From the NCBI RefSeq assembly GCF_900102675.1, contig NZ_FMYX01000011.1, forward strand, positions 124,001 to 188,000: a stretch of DNA of 64,000 nucleotides, in the 5' to 3' direction. Origin of the DNA: Pseudomonas guariconensis (GTDB lineage Bacteria > Pseudomonadota > Gammaproteobacteria > Pseudomonadales > Pseudomonadaceae). This document shows, one piece after another, positions 45,940 through 54,311 of this stretch. Numbering within the stretch: position 1 is the first letter of the stretch; each line of letters opens with the position of its first letter. Position numbers and translations under genes: made by a program. The notes beneath the pieces were generated by a model. The model had not been told where the DNA came from, ran no database searches, and saw nothing but the letters and a program-made list of their open reading frames with translations.

Positions 45940-46413
45940 TCAGGGCTTGTTCAGCGCCTGGGCGGCTGCCAGCACCGCATCCACATGTCCGGGCACCTTC
46001 ACTGCGCGCCATTCCTGGCGTAGCACGCCGTTCTTGTCGATCAGGAAGGTGCTGCGGTCCACGCCCATGTATTCCTTGCCGTACAGCTTCTTGAGCTTGA
46101 TCACGTCGAACAGCTGGCACAGGGCCTCGTCCTTGTCGCTGATCAGCTCGAACGGAAAGCCCTGCTTGGCCTTGAAGTTCTCGTGGGACTTGATGCCATC
46201 GCGGGAGACGCCGAACACCACTGTGTTGGCGGCGCGGAAGGCTTCGTGCTGGTCGCGGAAACCCTGGCCTTCGGTGGTGCAGCCCGGGGTGCTGTCCTTG
46301 GGGTAGAAATACAGCACCACTTGCTGGCCCTTGAGGTCGGCCAGGCTAACGGACTGGCCGCTGGTGGCCTGGGCCTGGAAGTCGGCGACGGGTTGGTCGA
46401 GTGCTACGGCCAT
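45940..46413 (-). CDS. bcp: Thiol peroxidase Bcp (AhpC/TSA family)
   Basis: 157 residues; thioredoxin-dependent reduction of hydroperoxides. Peroxidatic Cys45 lies in DSTPGCTTEGQGF. The resolving Cys at +5 known from E. coli Bcp is absent; the only other Cys is 99, in DEALCQLFD, so the recycling mechanism may be 1-Cys or use Cys99. Start at 46413; 11 bases after gcvR on the same strand. Confidence 0.93.
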   Translation of the reverse strand: MAVALDQPVADFQAQATSGQSVSLADLKGQQVVLYFYPKDSTPGCTTEGQGFRDQHEAFRAANTVVFGVSRDGIKSHENFKAKQGFPFELISDKDEALCQLFDVIKLKKLYGKEYMGVDRSTFLIDKNGVLRQEWRAVKVPGHVDAVLAAAQALNKP

Positions 46414-46424
46414 GGTGGGCTTCC

Positions 46425-46985
46425 TTACATGGGATTCTGTGGGCGCCAGGGTTCGATCAGCGCATCCAGGTTCAGGGCGTCGGCGAAGTCCAGGAACTGG
46501 TCGCGCAACCAGCTGATCTGGGTACCGGCCGGCAGGATCACGGTGAATTGGGCATTGAGCATGCTGCTGCCGGTCTGCGGGGCCAGGTAGGTGTCGCAGG
46601 TCATGCTCTCGAGCTCGACGCGGTGATCGAGGAAGAACTGGCACAGCTCGCTGACGATATCCGGGCGATAGGCGGCGCTGACATAGGCCACGTAGGGCAG
46701 GGCTTGGGGGCGTACTTCCTGATCGGCGCTGCGCACTACGTCGAGGGTCAGGCCGTGCTTCTTGCCCAAGCCTGGCAGTACCGCCTCCAGGCGCGCCAGG
46801 GCATCCCAGCTGCCACCGACCTGCAAGACCAGGGCACTGGTCTCGCCATGGCGGGTCAGGCGCGAAGTGATCACCGCGCAGCGATTGTCGAAGGCGGCGC
46901 GGCTGAGAACGTTGGCCAGCTCCATGGGGTTGGGACCCAAGGCACTGATGACAAGGAATTGTTCGCGGACAGTGGGGGTGGACAT
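46425..46985 (-). CDS. gcvR: Glycine cleavage system repressor-like protein GcvR
   Basis: 186 residues of two ACT domains (residues about 8-80 and 95-170), e.g. REQFLVISALGPNPMELANV and VAYVSAAYRPDIVSELCQFF. GcvR binds glycine and GcvA in enterics; the position gcvR-bcp beside dapA is conserved in Pseudomonas. Confidence 0.9.
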   Translation of the reverse strand: MSTPTVREQFLVISALGPNPMELANVLSRAAFDNRCAVITSRLTRHGETSALVLQVGGSWDALARLEAVLPGLGKKHGLTLDVVRSADQEVRPQALPYVAYVSAAYRPDIVSELCQFFLDHRVELESMTCDTYLAPQTGSSMLNAQFTVILPAGTQISWLRDQFLDFADALNLDALIEPWRPQNPM

Positions 46986-47244
46986 GCAGCATTCCTAAAG
47001 CGATGAGCGGTCGGCACAGGACAGGCATAAGCCTCCTGTCGGCAGGGCCCCGGGCTCGCAATCGAGGTCGTGGACGCTGGCGCGGAGCATTGTCGACGGC
47101 CCGGCGGGCCACGCTGTGCCGATCAAAGGGAGAAGGGTAGCGAAAAGCAGCGCGAAGGGGAATGCTCCACCCGCCTGCTTCGCTTGTGCAAGGCCGATGG
47201 CGCCAGTACCATTACCGCTCTCTTTTTCCGGCAGGAGCAGTTAC

Positions 47245-48132
47245 ATGATTGCGGGCAGTATGGTGGCATTGGTCACTCCCATGGATGCACAAGGGCGTCT
47301 TGATTGGGACAGCCTCGACAAACTTGTAGACTTCCACCTGGAAAAAGGCACTCACGCGATCGTCGCTGTCGGCACCACCGGTGAGTCCGCCACGCTGGAT
47401 GTCGAGGAGCACATCCTGGTCATCAAGCATGTGGTCGAACGCGTCAAGCGCAGCAACCACCGTATCCCAGTCATTGCCGGTACCGGCGCCAACTCCACTG
47501 CCGAAGCCGTCCACCTGACCCAGAACGCGAAGAACGCAGGCGCCGACGCCTGCCTGCTCGTCGTGCCGTACTACAACAAGCCGACCCAGGAAGGCCTGTA
47601 CCAGCACTTCAAGCACATCGCCGAAGCCGTCGACATCCCGCAGATCCTCTACAACGTACCCGGCCGCACCTCCTGCGACATGCAGGCCGAGACCGTCATC
47701 CGCCTGTCGAAGGTCAAGAACATCATCGGCATCAAGGAAGCCACCGGCGACCTGGTGCGCGCCAAGGCCATCCTCGACGGCGTCGACAAGGACTTCATCG
47801 TCCTGTCCGGCGACGATCCGACCGCCGTCGAGCTGATCCTGATGGGCGGCAAGGGCAACATCTCCGTCACTGCCAACGTCGCCCCGCGCGAAATGGCCGA
47901 TCTGTGCGAGGCCGCCCTTGAGGGCAATGCCGAGAAGGCCCGCGCAATCAACGAAAAACTCATGCCGCTGCACAAGGACCTGTTCTGCGAAGCCAACCCG
48001 ATTCCGGTGAAGTGGGCGCTGGTGGAAATGGGCCTGATGCAAAAAGGCATCCGCCTGCCGCTCACCTGGCTGAGCGAAGGCTGCCACGAAAAAGTCCGTG
48101 CGGCCCTGCGCCAGTCCGGCGTACTGGTTTAA
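47245..48132 (+). CDS. dapA: 4-hydroxy-tetrahydrodipicolinate synthase
   Basis: 295 residues, first committed enzyme of lysine/DAP synthesis. TIM barrel with the Schiff-base Lys in IIGIKEATGDLVR, the catalytic Tyr in ILYNVPGRTSCDM, and the pyruvate-binding AVGTTGESATLD. The start at 47245 has AGGAG eight bases upstream. bamC follows after 17 bases. Confidence 0.97.
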   Translation: MIAGSMVALVTPMDAQGRLDWDSLDKLVDFHLEKGTHAIVAVGTTGESATLDVEEHILVIKHVVERVKRSNHRIPVIAGTGANSTAEAVHLTQNAKNAGADACLLVVPYYNKPTQEGLYQHFKHIAEAVDIPQILYNVPGRTSCDMQAETVIRLSKVKNIIGIKEATGDLVRAKAILDGVDKDFIVLSGDDPTAVELILMGGKGNISVTANVAPREMADLCEAALEGNAEKARAINEKLMPLHKDLFCEANPIPVKWALVEMGLMQKGIRLPLTWLSEGCHEKVRAALRQSGVLV

Positions 48133-48149
48133 TCGAGGAAGTACCCCGC

Positions 48150-49265
48150 ATGAAGCGACTGGCTGGTCTCTCCACCCTTGCCCTGATCATTTCCAGCACC
48201 AGCGGTTGCGGCTGGCTGTGGGGCGAGGACGGTTATTTCCGCGACCGCGGCAGCGATTACCTGCAGGCGCACCCGACTGCGCCGATGCAGTTGCCGCCGG
48301 ACGCCAGCAACCCCAAGCGCCTGGATCCGCTGTTGCCGATCCCGCGTAACGTCGCCGACGATCGTGCCACCGGCGAGTTCGAGGTGCCCCGTCCACAGCC
48401 GTTGACCGCCACGGCCGAGGCAAGCGATTTCACCCTGCAGCGCAGCGGCAGCAGCCGTTGGGTGCTGGCCCAGCGCTCCCCGGCGGAAGTCTGGCCGGTG
48501 GCGCGCCAGTTCTTCGAGGACAACGGCTTCCGCATCGCCGAGGAGCGTCCGCAGACCGGTGAATTCAACACCACCTGGCAGCGTTTCGACGAGCTCTCCG
48601 CGTCCCTGGGGCAACGTCTTGCCAGCTCCTCCAGCAGCCCGGACAGCGAAGTACGTGTCCGTGTGCGCATGGAGCCAGGCGTGCAGCGCAACACCTCCGA
48701 AGTGTATGTCGTTAGCGTCGAGCGTCCGGCCGGCAGCACCGCCGAACCTGATTTCCCCTCCAGCTCCACCAATACCGGCGCTGACGCCCTGTTGGTCGAC
48801 GAAATGCTGGCCAGCATGAACCGCAGCGCCGAGAAGGGCGGTTCGGTCTCGCTGCTCGCCGCCCGCGACTTCGACGCGCCAAGCCGCGTCAGCCTGGCCG
48901 AAGACGGCAGCGGCAACCCAGTACTTTATCTGGGCGCCGATCTGGATCGCGCCTGGTCCAGCGTGGGCCGCGCCCTGGAGCAGGGCGAATGGCGTGTCGA
49001 GGACATCAACCGCAGTCTGGGCCTTTACTACATCAACCTGTCCGAGAAACCCGACGACAAACAGGACCAGCCTGGCTTCTTCGGTCGCTTGTTCGGCAGC
49101 GAGCCGAGCAAGGAAGAGCGTGAGGCTCGCGCCGAGCGTTATCAGGTCCGTCTGAGCAAGGTTGGCGAAAGCGTGCAGGTCACTGTCGAGAAGAACATCA
49201 ACACCGTGGCGCCGGCCGATGTGGCCCGCCGCGTGCTGAGCATGATTCAGGACCACCTGGGCTAA
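48150..49265 (+). CDS. bamC: Outer membrane assembly lipoprotein BamC
   Basis: 371 residues; lipobox STSGC at about residue 20, an unstructured N-terminal tail that in E. coli binds BamD, then two helix-grip domains. Member of the BAM complex. The dapA-bamC order is conserved in gammaproteobacteria. The next gene starts directly after the stop. Confidence 0.93.
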   Translation: MKRLAGLSTLALIISSTSGCGWLWGEDGYFRDRGSDYLQAHPTAPMQLPPDASNPKRLDPLLPIPRNVADDRATGEFEVPRPQPLTATAEASDFTLQRSGSSRWVLAQRSPAEVWPVARQFFEDNGFRIAEERPQTGEFNTTWQRFDELSASLGQRLASSSSSPDSEVRVRVRMEPGVQRNTSEVYVVSVERPAGSTAEPDFPSSSTNTGADALLVDEMLASMNRSAEKGGSVSLLAARDFDAPSRVSLAEDGSGNPVLYLGADLDRAWSSVGRALEQGEWRVEDINRSLGLYYINLSEKPDDKQDQPGFFGRLFGSEPSKEEREARAERYQVRLSKVGESVQVTVEKNINTVAPADVARRVLSMIQDHLG

Positions 49266-50024
49266 GTGCGTTTCGCGGTACTTGGAAGCGGTAGCCAGGG
49301 AAACGGCACGCTGATCGCCAGTGGTGACACGTTCATCCTGGTCGACTGCGGCTTTTCCCTGCGGGAGACCGAGCGACGCCTGGCGTTGCTCGGGGTGTCC
49401 GCGGCACAACTGAGCGCCGTGCTGGTGACCCACGAACATGCCGACCATGTGCATGGGGTGGGGTTGCTGGCTCGGCGCTACAATGTACCGGTCTATCTCA
49501 GCGAGGGGACCCTGCGTGGCATGCGCAAGCCGGTGCCTGCCAGTGGTCTGCTCCGGTGTGGCGACAGCCTGCGTATCGGCGCTTTGGAAGTGAGCGCGGC
49601 GCGGGTCGAACATGACGCGCTCGAGCCGTTGCAGTATGTGGTCAGTGATGGGCGCCGACGTTTCGGTATGCTCACGGACCTTGGTTCCTACGACATGCAT
49701 CTGTTGGAGCGCTACCAAGGTCTGGACGCCCTGCTGATCGAAGCCAACCACTGTCGTGACATGTTGGCGCGCGGGCACTACCCGCACTTCCTGAAGCTCA
49801 GGGTCGGCGGCAGCCAGGGACATTTGAACAACCACCAGGCCGCGAGCCTGGTGGCCGAGCTGGGCTGGAAACATCTGCAGCACCTGGTGCTGGCCCACCT
49901 CAGCAGCAAGAATAACCGGCCACAACTGGCCCGCCAGTGCTTCGTCGACACCTTGGGGTGCGACCCGGACTGGCTCCAGGTGGCGAATCAGGAACATGGG
50001 CTCGACTGGCGCGAAATCGCCTAG
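49266..50024 (+). CDS. MBL-fold metallo-hydrolase (YycJ/WalJ-like)
   Basis: 252 residues; begins MRFAVLGSGSQGNGTLIASG and has the dimetal motif THEHADHVHG (HxHxDH), with further ligands in LLIEANHC and LAHLSSKNN. Probably a phosphodiesterase or nuclease; the role is not settled. The GTG start abuts the bamC stop, so it belongs to the dapA-bamC-purC operon. Confidence 0.9.
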   Translation: MRFAVLGSGSQGNGTLIASGDTFILVDCGFSLRETERRLALLGVSAAQLSAVLVTHEHADHVHGVGLLARRYNVPVYLSEGTLRGMRKPVPASGLLRCGDSLRIGALEVSAARVEHDALEPLQYVVSDGRRRFGMLTDLGSYDMHLLERYQGLDALLIEANHCRDMLARGHYPHFLKLRVGGSQGHLNNHQAASLVAELGWKHLQHLVLAHLSSKNNRPQLARQCFVDTLGCDPDWLQVANQEHGLDWREIA

Positions 50025-50053
50025 CCCACCCACTCAAGCAAGCGGAGCCCATC

Positions 50054-50764
50054 ATGGAAAAACGCGAAGAACTCTACCGCGGCAAGGCCAAATCGGTTTA
50101 CAAGACCGACGACGCCGACCGCTTGATCCTGCTGTTCCGTAACGACACTTCGGCGTTCGACGGCAAGCGTATCGAACAGCTCGATCGCAAAGGCATGGTG
50201 AACAACAAGTTCAACGCCTTCATCATGCAAAAGCTGGAAGAAGCCGGCATTCCGACCCAGTTCGACAAGCTGCTCGGCGACAACGAGTGCCTGGTCAAGA
50301 AGCTGGACATGATCCCGGTCGAATGCGTGGTGCGTAACTATGCCGCCGGCAGCCTGGTCAAGCGCCTGGGCGTGGAGGAAGGCATCAAGCTGGAGCCGTC
50401 GACTTTCGAACTGTTCCTGAAGAACGACGAGAAGGGCGACCCCTTCATCAACGAATCCCACGTCGTCGCCTTCGGCTGGGGCACCGCCGAGCAACTGGCG
50501 ACCATGAAGCAGCTGTCGCTGAAGGTCAACGAAGTGCTGAGCAAGCTGTTCGATGACGCCGGCCTGCTGCTGGTGGACTTCAAGCTGGAGTTCGGCGTCT
50601 TCCACGGCCATATTGTCCTGGGCGACGAGTTCAGCCCGGACGGCTGCCGTCTGTGGGACAAGGAAACCCGCAAGAAAATGGACAAGGACCGCTTCCGTCA
50701 GGGCCTCGGTGATGTCATCGAAGCCTATGAGGAAGTGGCCAAGCGTCTGGGCGTGCCGCTCTAA
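50054..50764 (+). CDS. purC: SAICAR synthetase
   Basis: 236 residues; joins aspartate to CAIR in purine synthesis. N-terminal nucleotide loop ELYRGKAKSVYKTDD, substrate site VVRNYAAGSLVKRLG, and DFKLEFGVF with DEFSPDGCRLWD. Start at 50054 after AAGCGGAG. Last gene before tRNA-Ser. Confidence 0.97.
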   Translation: MEKREELYRGKAKSVYKTDDADRLILLFRNDTSAFDGKRIEQLDRKGMVNNKFNAFIMQKLEEAGIPTQFDKLLGDNECLVKKLDMIPVECVVRNYAAGSLVKRLGVEEGIKLEPSTFELFLKNDEKGDPFINESHVVAFGWGTAEQLATMKQLSLKVNEVLSKLFDDAGLLLVDFKLEFGVFHGHIVLGDEFSPDGCRLWDKETRKKMDKDRFRQGLGDVIEAYEEVAKRLGVPL

Positions 50765-50856
50765 GCGACACGTTCACGCAAGCGCCTGATACCACGCGGA
50801 TTTTTTTCAAAGAAGGGTTTGCCTTTCGCGAAATCGCTGGTATGATGCGCGCCACT

Positions 50857-50946
50857 GGAGAGATGCCGGAGTGGTCGAACGGGACGGATTCGAAATCCGT
50901 TGTACCTTCGCGGGTACCTAGGGTTCAAATCCCTATCTCTCCGCCA
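50857..50946 (+). tRNA. tRNA-Ser (CGA)
   Basis: 90 nt with long variable arm and CCA; anticodon CGA in ggattCGAaatcc. The integrase-bearing island follows its 3' end, so it is the likely attachment site. Confidence 0.96.
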
Positions 50947-50960
50947 TATGCGAAGTAGTC

Positions 50961-50996
50961 GAAGCCCCCGAAAACGTTGATGTTTTCGGGGGCTTC
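50961..50996. terminator. Terminator after tRNA-Ser
   Basis: Stem gaagcccccgaaaac / gttttcgggggcttc with a small loop, 14 bases past the tRNA CCA. Confidence 0.85.
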
Positions 50997-51134
50997 GTCG
51001 TTTCTGGTCCATGAGCTAGGGCAATTCTAGGGCAATTTTTCATCGTGCCAGGCCTCCGCTGGCCGCGATACGCCAGCTGGAGTAGGGCTGATTTGGCTGT
51101 TTACTGATGTACGTGGCTAACCCGTCTCTGACAT

Positions 51135-52091
51135 TCAGTTGTCGCTAATGAGGGCATCCATGATTTCAGGTTTGATGATGTCGCGAAGCTTCGAAAAGGG
51201 AATGGCTACCCTTGATATGCCTGCCGCGTAACAGTCGATCTGATATTCGCCAAAAATAAAGTTTATAGTGTATAAGCCGATGGTGAAGCAGGACAAATTT
51301 TCAAAAGTAGGTTCGGTTCCTGAGATTATCCAGTCTTTGGAGTGGTTGGGATTCTCGCGCAGCAACTCCTCTCTCAGAATTTTTGACAACAGCGTAAGTG
51401 CGGTTTCGTCTTTTAGTAGTTCCTCAAGTGAAATTGGTGTGAAAGGTTCTAGGGCAAAGTTCTGGACTCTTGTCTCGGTTGAGCCGTGAGCTCCCCCGTA
51501 GTAAGAGTTTATGGTGTATTCAACACTTAGAAAATGCTTATCTCGCCGAACTACTTCGTATCGACCTGTCAGTTTTGCGCCCATAAAGGGGTAGTTGTAC
51601 TGTTCCTTTTTAATAAATTTTATGGAGTCATTGTGCGCATCTAAAAGCTCTACTCCCCAAGCTTCAATATTTTTAGAGGCAATTATAGATTCAGATTGGG
51701 CGAAATCAGGAAACTCAAAGTCAAAGTAAAGATCTGAATTCTCGGTGTCCACGGAGTAAATTCGGCGTTTTACTTCGATTATCGGATGGTCAAAAGCAGC
51801 TTCGCCCAGATTTCTAATGCTCGCTATGAGGCTTGCTTTATAAGCCGCTAGAGATTTCCTATCAATTTTTCCATTGTGCACTCTTGTATGGCAGTTAGGG
51901 CACAGGGCTATTAAATTCTGGTATTCGTGTTTTTGGCAAGTCTCCCAAGGAATTATATGGTGAATTTCTATGTCTGGATGGCGACAGGTAGGAATTGCAC
52001 AACGGTGCCCTGCTTCAATTAAAACAGCACGTTTCAGGGCGGCAGATATGGCAGGCCTTCCCAAGAGCTTTTCTCCAAATTGAACGTTCAA
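51135..52091 (-). CDS. HNH endonuclease fused to an RsiV-like DUF3298 domain
   Basis: 318 residues in two parts. Residues 20-75 form an HNH nuclease with a zinc knuckle: Cys31/Cys36, IHHIIPWE (His44-His45), Asn59, and CPNCHTRVHN (Cys64, Cys67, His68). From about 105 to 305 there is a DUF4163/DUF3298-like module: EYTINSYYGGAHGSTETRVQ (192-210) and FGEYQIDCYAAGISRVAIPF (280-299). The same domain in B. subtilis RsiV binds lysozyme. No signal peptide or membrane helix, so it should be cytoplasmic. It is clearly AT-richer than neighbours, with foreign-looking codon use. It sits between tRNA-Ser and integrase, the usual cargo place of satellite islands. An anti-phage role is inference. Confidence 0.8.
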   Translation of the reverse strand: MNVQFGEKLLGRPAISAALKRAVLIEAGHRCAIPTCRHPDIEIHHIIPWETCQKHEYQNLIALCPNCHTRVHNGKIDRKSLAAYKASLIASIRNLGEAAFDHPIIEVKRRIYSVDTENSDLYFDFEFPDFAQSESIIASKNIEAWGVELLDAHNDSIKFIKKEQYNYPFMGAKLTGRYEVVRRDKHFLSVEYTINSYYGGAHGSTETRVQNFALEPFTPISLEELLKDETALTLLSKILREELLRENPNHSKDWIISGTEPTFENLSCFTIGLYTINFIFGEYQIDCYAAGISRVAIPFSKLRDIIKPEIMDALISDN

Positions 52092-52146
52092 GCCATCATA
52101 GCTGGTGGTAAGGCCTAAGAGCTGATATGTAGTGACTTTTTTGTCC

Positions 52147-53391
52147 TCACTGCCGCTCGCCTGTAAAGCCCATCATCTTGGAGACGATATCCGCCATGCT
52201 CTTCGTGTCTTTCGAGATCCAGCGACCGTAGTGCTTGCGCACCATGGTTGTGTCGCTGTGACCCAGTTGTCGTGCGACCCATTCAATGGGGACGTAACTG
52301 GACAGTGCTTGGCTCGCGAACGTGTGGCGCGCTTGGTTCGCTCCTCGATGGCGAATGCCTGCTTTCTCGAGGTGGGCGGTGAACCAGTTGCTTACAGTTT
52401 TTCCGTTCCACAGCAGGCCGCTGGTGGAACTGCGAAACAGGAAACGAACACGCTCATGCTTTTTTGTGATGTTGTCCCGCTGCACTACGGTGATGTGGGC
52501 GGGTTCGTCGTCCTTGGCATCGGCCACGATCGCGGTCAGCAGCTCCAGAGCCGGCTCGATGAGTTCAACCGTACGAATGCGTGAACGCTCCTTCGGTACC
52601 TTGAATTCACCTGCAACCAGAGCGCGCCTAATTGATAGCGTGCCGGCCACCAGGTCGACGTCCTCTATAGCGGCCGCGATCAACTCAGACAGAGACAGCC
52701 CGGCCCAACAGTTGAAGACGATCATGCGACTGTCTGCCATTCGCTCGGGGTCTGCCGCAGCTATCCGCTCGATCTCGCTACGGGTGAATGGGTCGGCGAA
52801 TTCGCTGTCGCTGTCAGACTGGATGTTCTCGATGCGCTCCAGGGGGTTGAGCTTGATGATTTCATCGCTGAACGCATCCCCCCACACACCCCGTATAATA
52901 GTGAAGACGTCGTTTACGGTTTTCGGTTTGAGGCCCTTGGTGAGTAGTTCGGCTTGGAATAATTCAAGCTCACTCTTTGGGATGCTTGCGAATGTTCGGC
53001 CGGTGAACTTTTTTCTAACGTGTTCGGACTTGCTTTTGTAGTTGATGAATGTGCTATGGGCTTTTTTGACCTTGGCAACTTCAAGCCACTGCGCTATCCC
53101 TTCGTCTACAGTTCTTTTGGCCGGCTCGTTCGGCAGTGCCTGTCTAGCCTTAAGCCATGCCGAGTCGGGGAAGTGGGCCGCATAGTCGAAGCGGTTTTCC
53201 TTGATCTCGGCAAGTATCGTTCTGCGTTTGTTGTCCGCGTAGGCGATGGAGGCCTTGTTGATCTTGGCGACGTTGCGCAGCGGCTCGCGGCGGCGCTCGC
53301 CTTCGTACATGAAGGCGATCCGCAGTAAGTTACCATTGATGTCGACGCCCCTTGGGAGGGCGTCGATGCCAGCAGGCAGTTTTTCTTTCAT
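52147..53391 (-). CDS. Tyrosine-type site-specific integrase
   Basis: 414 residues: N-terminal arm-binding domain (GVDINGNLLRIAFMYEGERR), SAM-like core-binding domain (about 95-185) and catalytic domain. The box II Arg355 (RHTFASQAL), His378 (QLGHSD) and nucleophile Tyr388 (RKHYGRW) are present. Two usual catalytic positions differ: box I has Ser233 (AGLSLSEL) where Arg is expected, and the HxxR His is Asn352. The start at 53391 overlaps the excisionase stop (ATGA), so the pair is translationally coupled. It would recombine at the tRNA-Ser 3' end. Confidence 0.9.
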   Translation of the reverse strand: MKEKLPAGIDALPRGVDINGNLLRIAFMYEGERRREPLRNVAKINKASIAYADNKRRTILAEIKENRFDYAAHFPDSAWLKARQALPNEPAKRTVDEGIAQWLEVAKVKKAHSTFINYKSKSEHVRKKFTGRTFASIPKSELELFQAELLTKGLKPKTVNDVFTIIRGVWGDAFSDEIIKLNPLERIENIQSDSDSEFADPFTRSEIERIAAADPERMADSRMIVFNCWAGLSLSELIAAAIEDVDLVAGTLSIRRALVAGEFKVPKERSRIRTVELIEPALELLTAIVADAKDDEPAHITVVQRDNITKKHERVRFLFRSSTSGLLWNGKTVSNWFTAHLEKAGIRHRGANQARHTFASQALSSYVPIEWVARQLGHSDTTMVRKHYGRWISKDTKSMADIVSKMMGFTGERQ

Positions 53392-53642
53392 GGGTGGCCA
53401 GCCATCCACTTCTCGATCTCGAGGCGGTTGTAAACGATCACGTTTGCGGGGTCTGTGCGCCACTGCTTTTCCTCAAGCCAAATTCCGCGATCACGATACT
53501 TGCGTACGGCTTCGGTGCTGAGTCCAAAGATCGGGAATAGCAACTCTTTTCGAATCCATACAGCCGGCGTAATAAGTAGTTGCAATGCTTCGGAAGTTTG
53601 ATTGGTTGCTTCATGCATGGGCTTAACTTGTTGCTTTGCCAT
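53388..53642 (-). CDS. Excisionase-like DNA-binding protein
   Basis: 84 residues with a winged-helix/MerR-like reading (LLFPIFGLSTEAVRKYRDRG, then VIVYNRLEIEKWMAGHP), as in phage excisionases that direct the integrase toward excision. Directly upstream of and overlapping the integrase gene. Confidence 0.75.
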   Translation of the reverse strand: MAKQQVKPMHEATNQTSEALQLLITPAVWIRKELLFPIFGLSTEAVRKYRDRGIWLEEKQWRTDPANVIVYNRLEIEKWMAGHP

Positions 53643-53657
53643 AATGCTCTCTCCGGC

Positions 53658-54140
53658 TCAACGAAGTGGGCGCAGGCGCAGTACCTGCTGGAGTTTTTTA
53701 GCGGCCACGTTGGCCATGTAGGATTGCCATTCGACGTTCTTCCGTTGCTGCCGGATCTTGCTGCAGCTGGTGTGGTTGCGGGTCGAGCGCGCTTTTCCGC
53801 AGATGTCACACATCGCGGGTAGATCAAGGCTGTGGGTGGCCATGCGTGGCCTTGTTAGTTGCTCGGGGCGGTTATTGTTGAGGTCGGGCTTACAGCCCTC
53901 CGCCTTGTCGAGGCTGTGCATGACCAGCTCATCGGAGGTGTGGCCCCCAACAGGCCGGTTGCTGATCTCGGGCTTCCAGCCCTCGGCTTCGTCCATGCGG
54001 TGGCGCTCGATCTCGGCGTTTTGTTCCAGCGCCGTCGCGGGCGGCATCGACATGCCGTAGTCATTCGCTGCCAGATGATCATACGGGTCGCGCTTGGCGG
54101 CCTCTGCGAGCGCTTTCAGCTTGGTCAAATTGATAGTCAT
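53658..54140 (-). CDS. Hypothetical island protein with C-terminal zinc-knuckle motif
   Basis: 160 residues, not recognised. The first 105 are hydrophilic with an internal near-repeat (HRMDEAEGWKPEISNRP and HSLDKAEGCKPDLNNNRP). Residues 111-131 hold CDICGKARST then RNHTSCSKIRQ, a C-x2-C-x8-H-x2-C pattern likely to bind zinc. The start overlaps the stop of the next upstream small gene (ATGA), and the excisionase gene follows 15 bases downstream. Confidence 0.65.
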   Translation of the reverse strand: MTINLTKLKALAEAAKRDPYDHLAANDYGMSMPPATALEQNAEIERHRMDEAEGWKPEISNRPVGGHTSDELVMHSLDKAEGCKPDLNNNRPEQLTRPRMATHSLDLPAMCDICGKARSTRNHTSCSKIRQQRKNVEWQSYMANVAAKKLQQVLRLRPLR

Positions 54141-54262
54141 GCTTTACGCCCTCGGATTGTTACGAAGCCCGCCGCCTGGCGGATCTTGCTGCAGCGTTCA
54201 TGGTTGCTGCGGGTCCGTGGGGTGTTGCAGACGTCGCAAAGAACCCCCATGGCGGGGCGCAT
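54137..54262 (-). CDS. Small CCHC zinc-knuckle protein
   Basis: 41 residues from the ATG at 54262. Almost the whole protein is the motif CDVCNTPRTR followed by SNHERCSKIRQ, the same C-x2-C-x8-H-x2-CSKIRQ pattern as the C-terminus of the neighbouring 160-residue protein. Stop and next start overlap by four bases. A longer frame upstream has no coding character. Possibly a nucleic-acid-binding regulator of the int/xis unit (inference). Confidence 0.55.
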   Translation of the reverse strand: MRPAMGVLCDVCNTPRTRSNHERCSKIRQAAGFVTIRGRKA

Positions 54263-54311
54263 GAAGGTCTGCACGCCCTTTGGATCGCGTGTGTTGGGTA
54301 TGTAGGTCGTT

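Noticed and set aside
48129..50033. 634-codon minus-strand frame opposite bamC, the MBL gene
   Set aside because: Shadow frame of two well supported genes.
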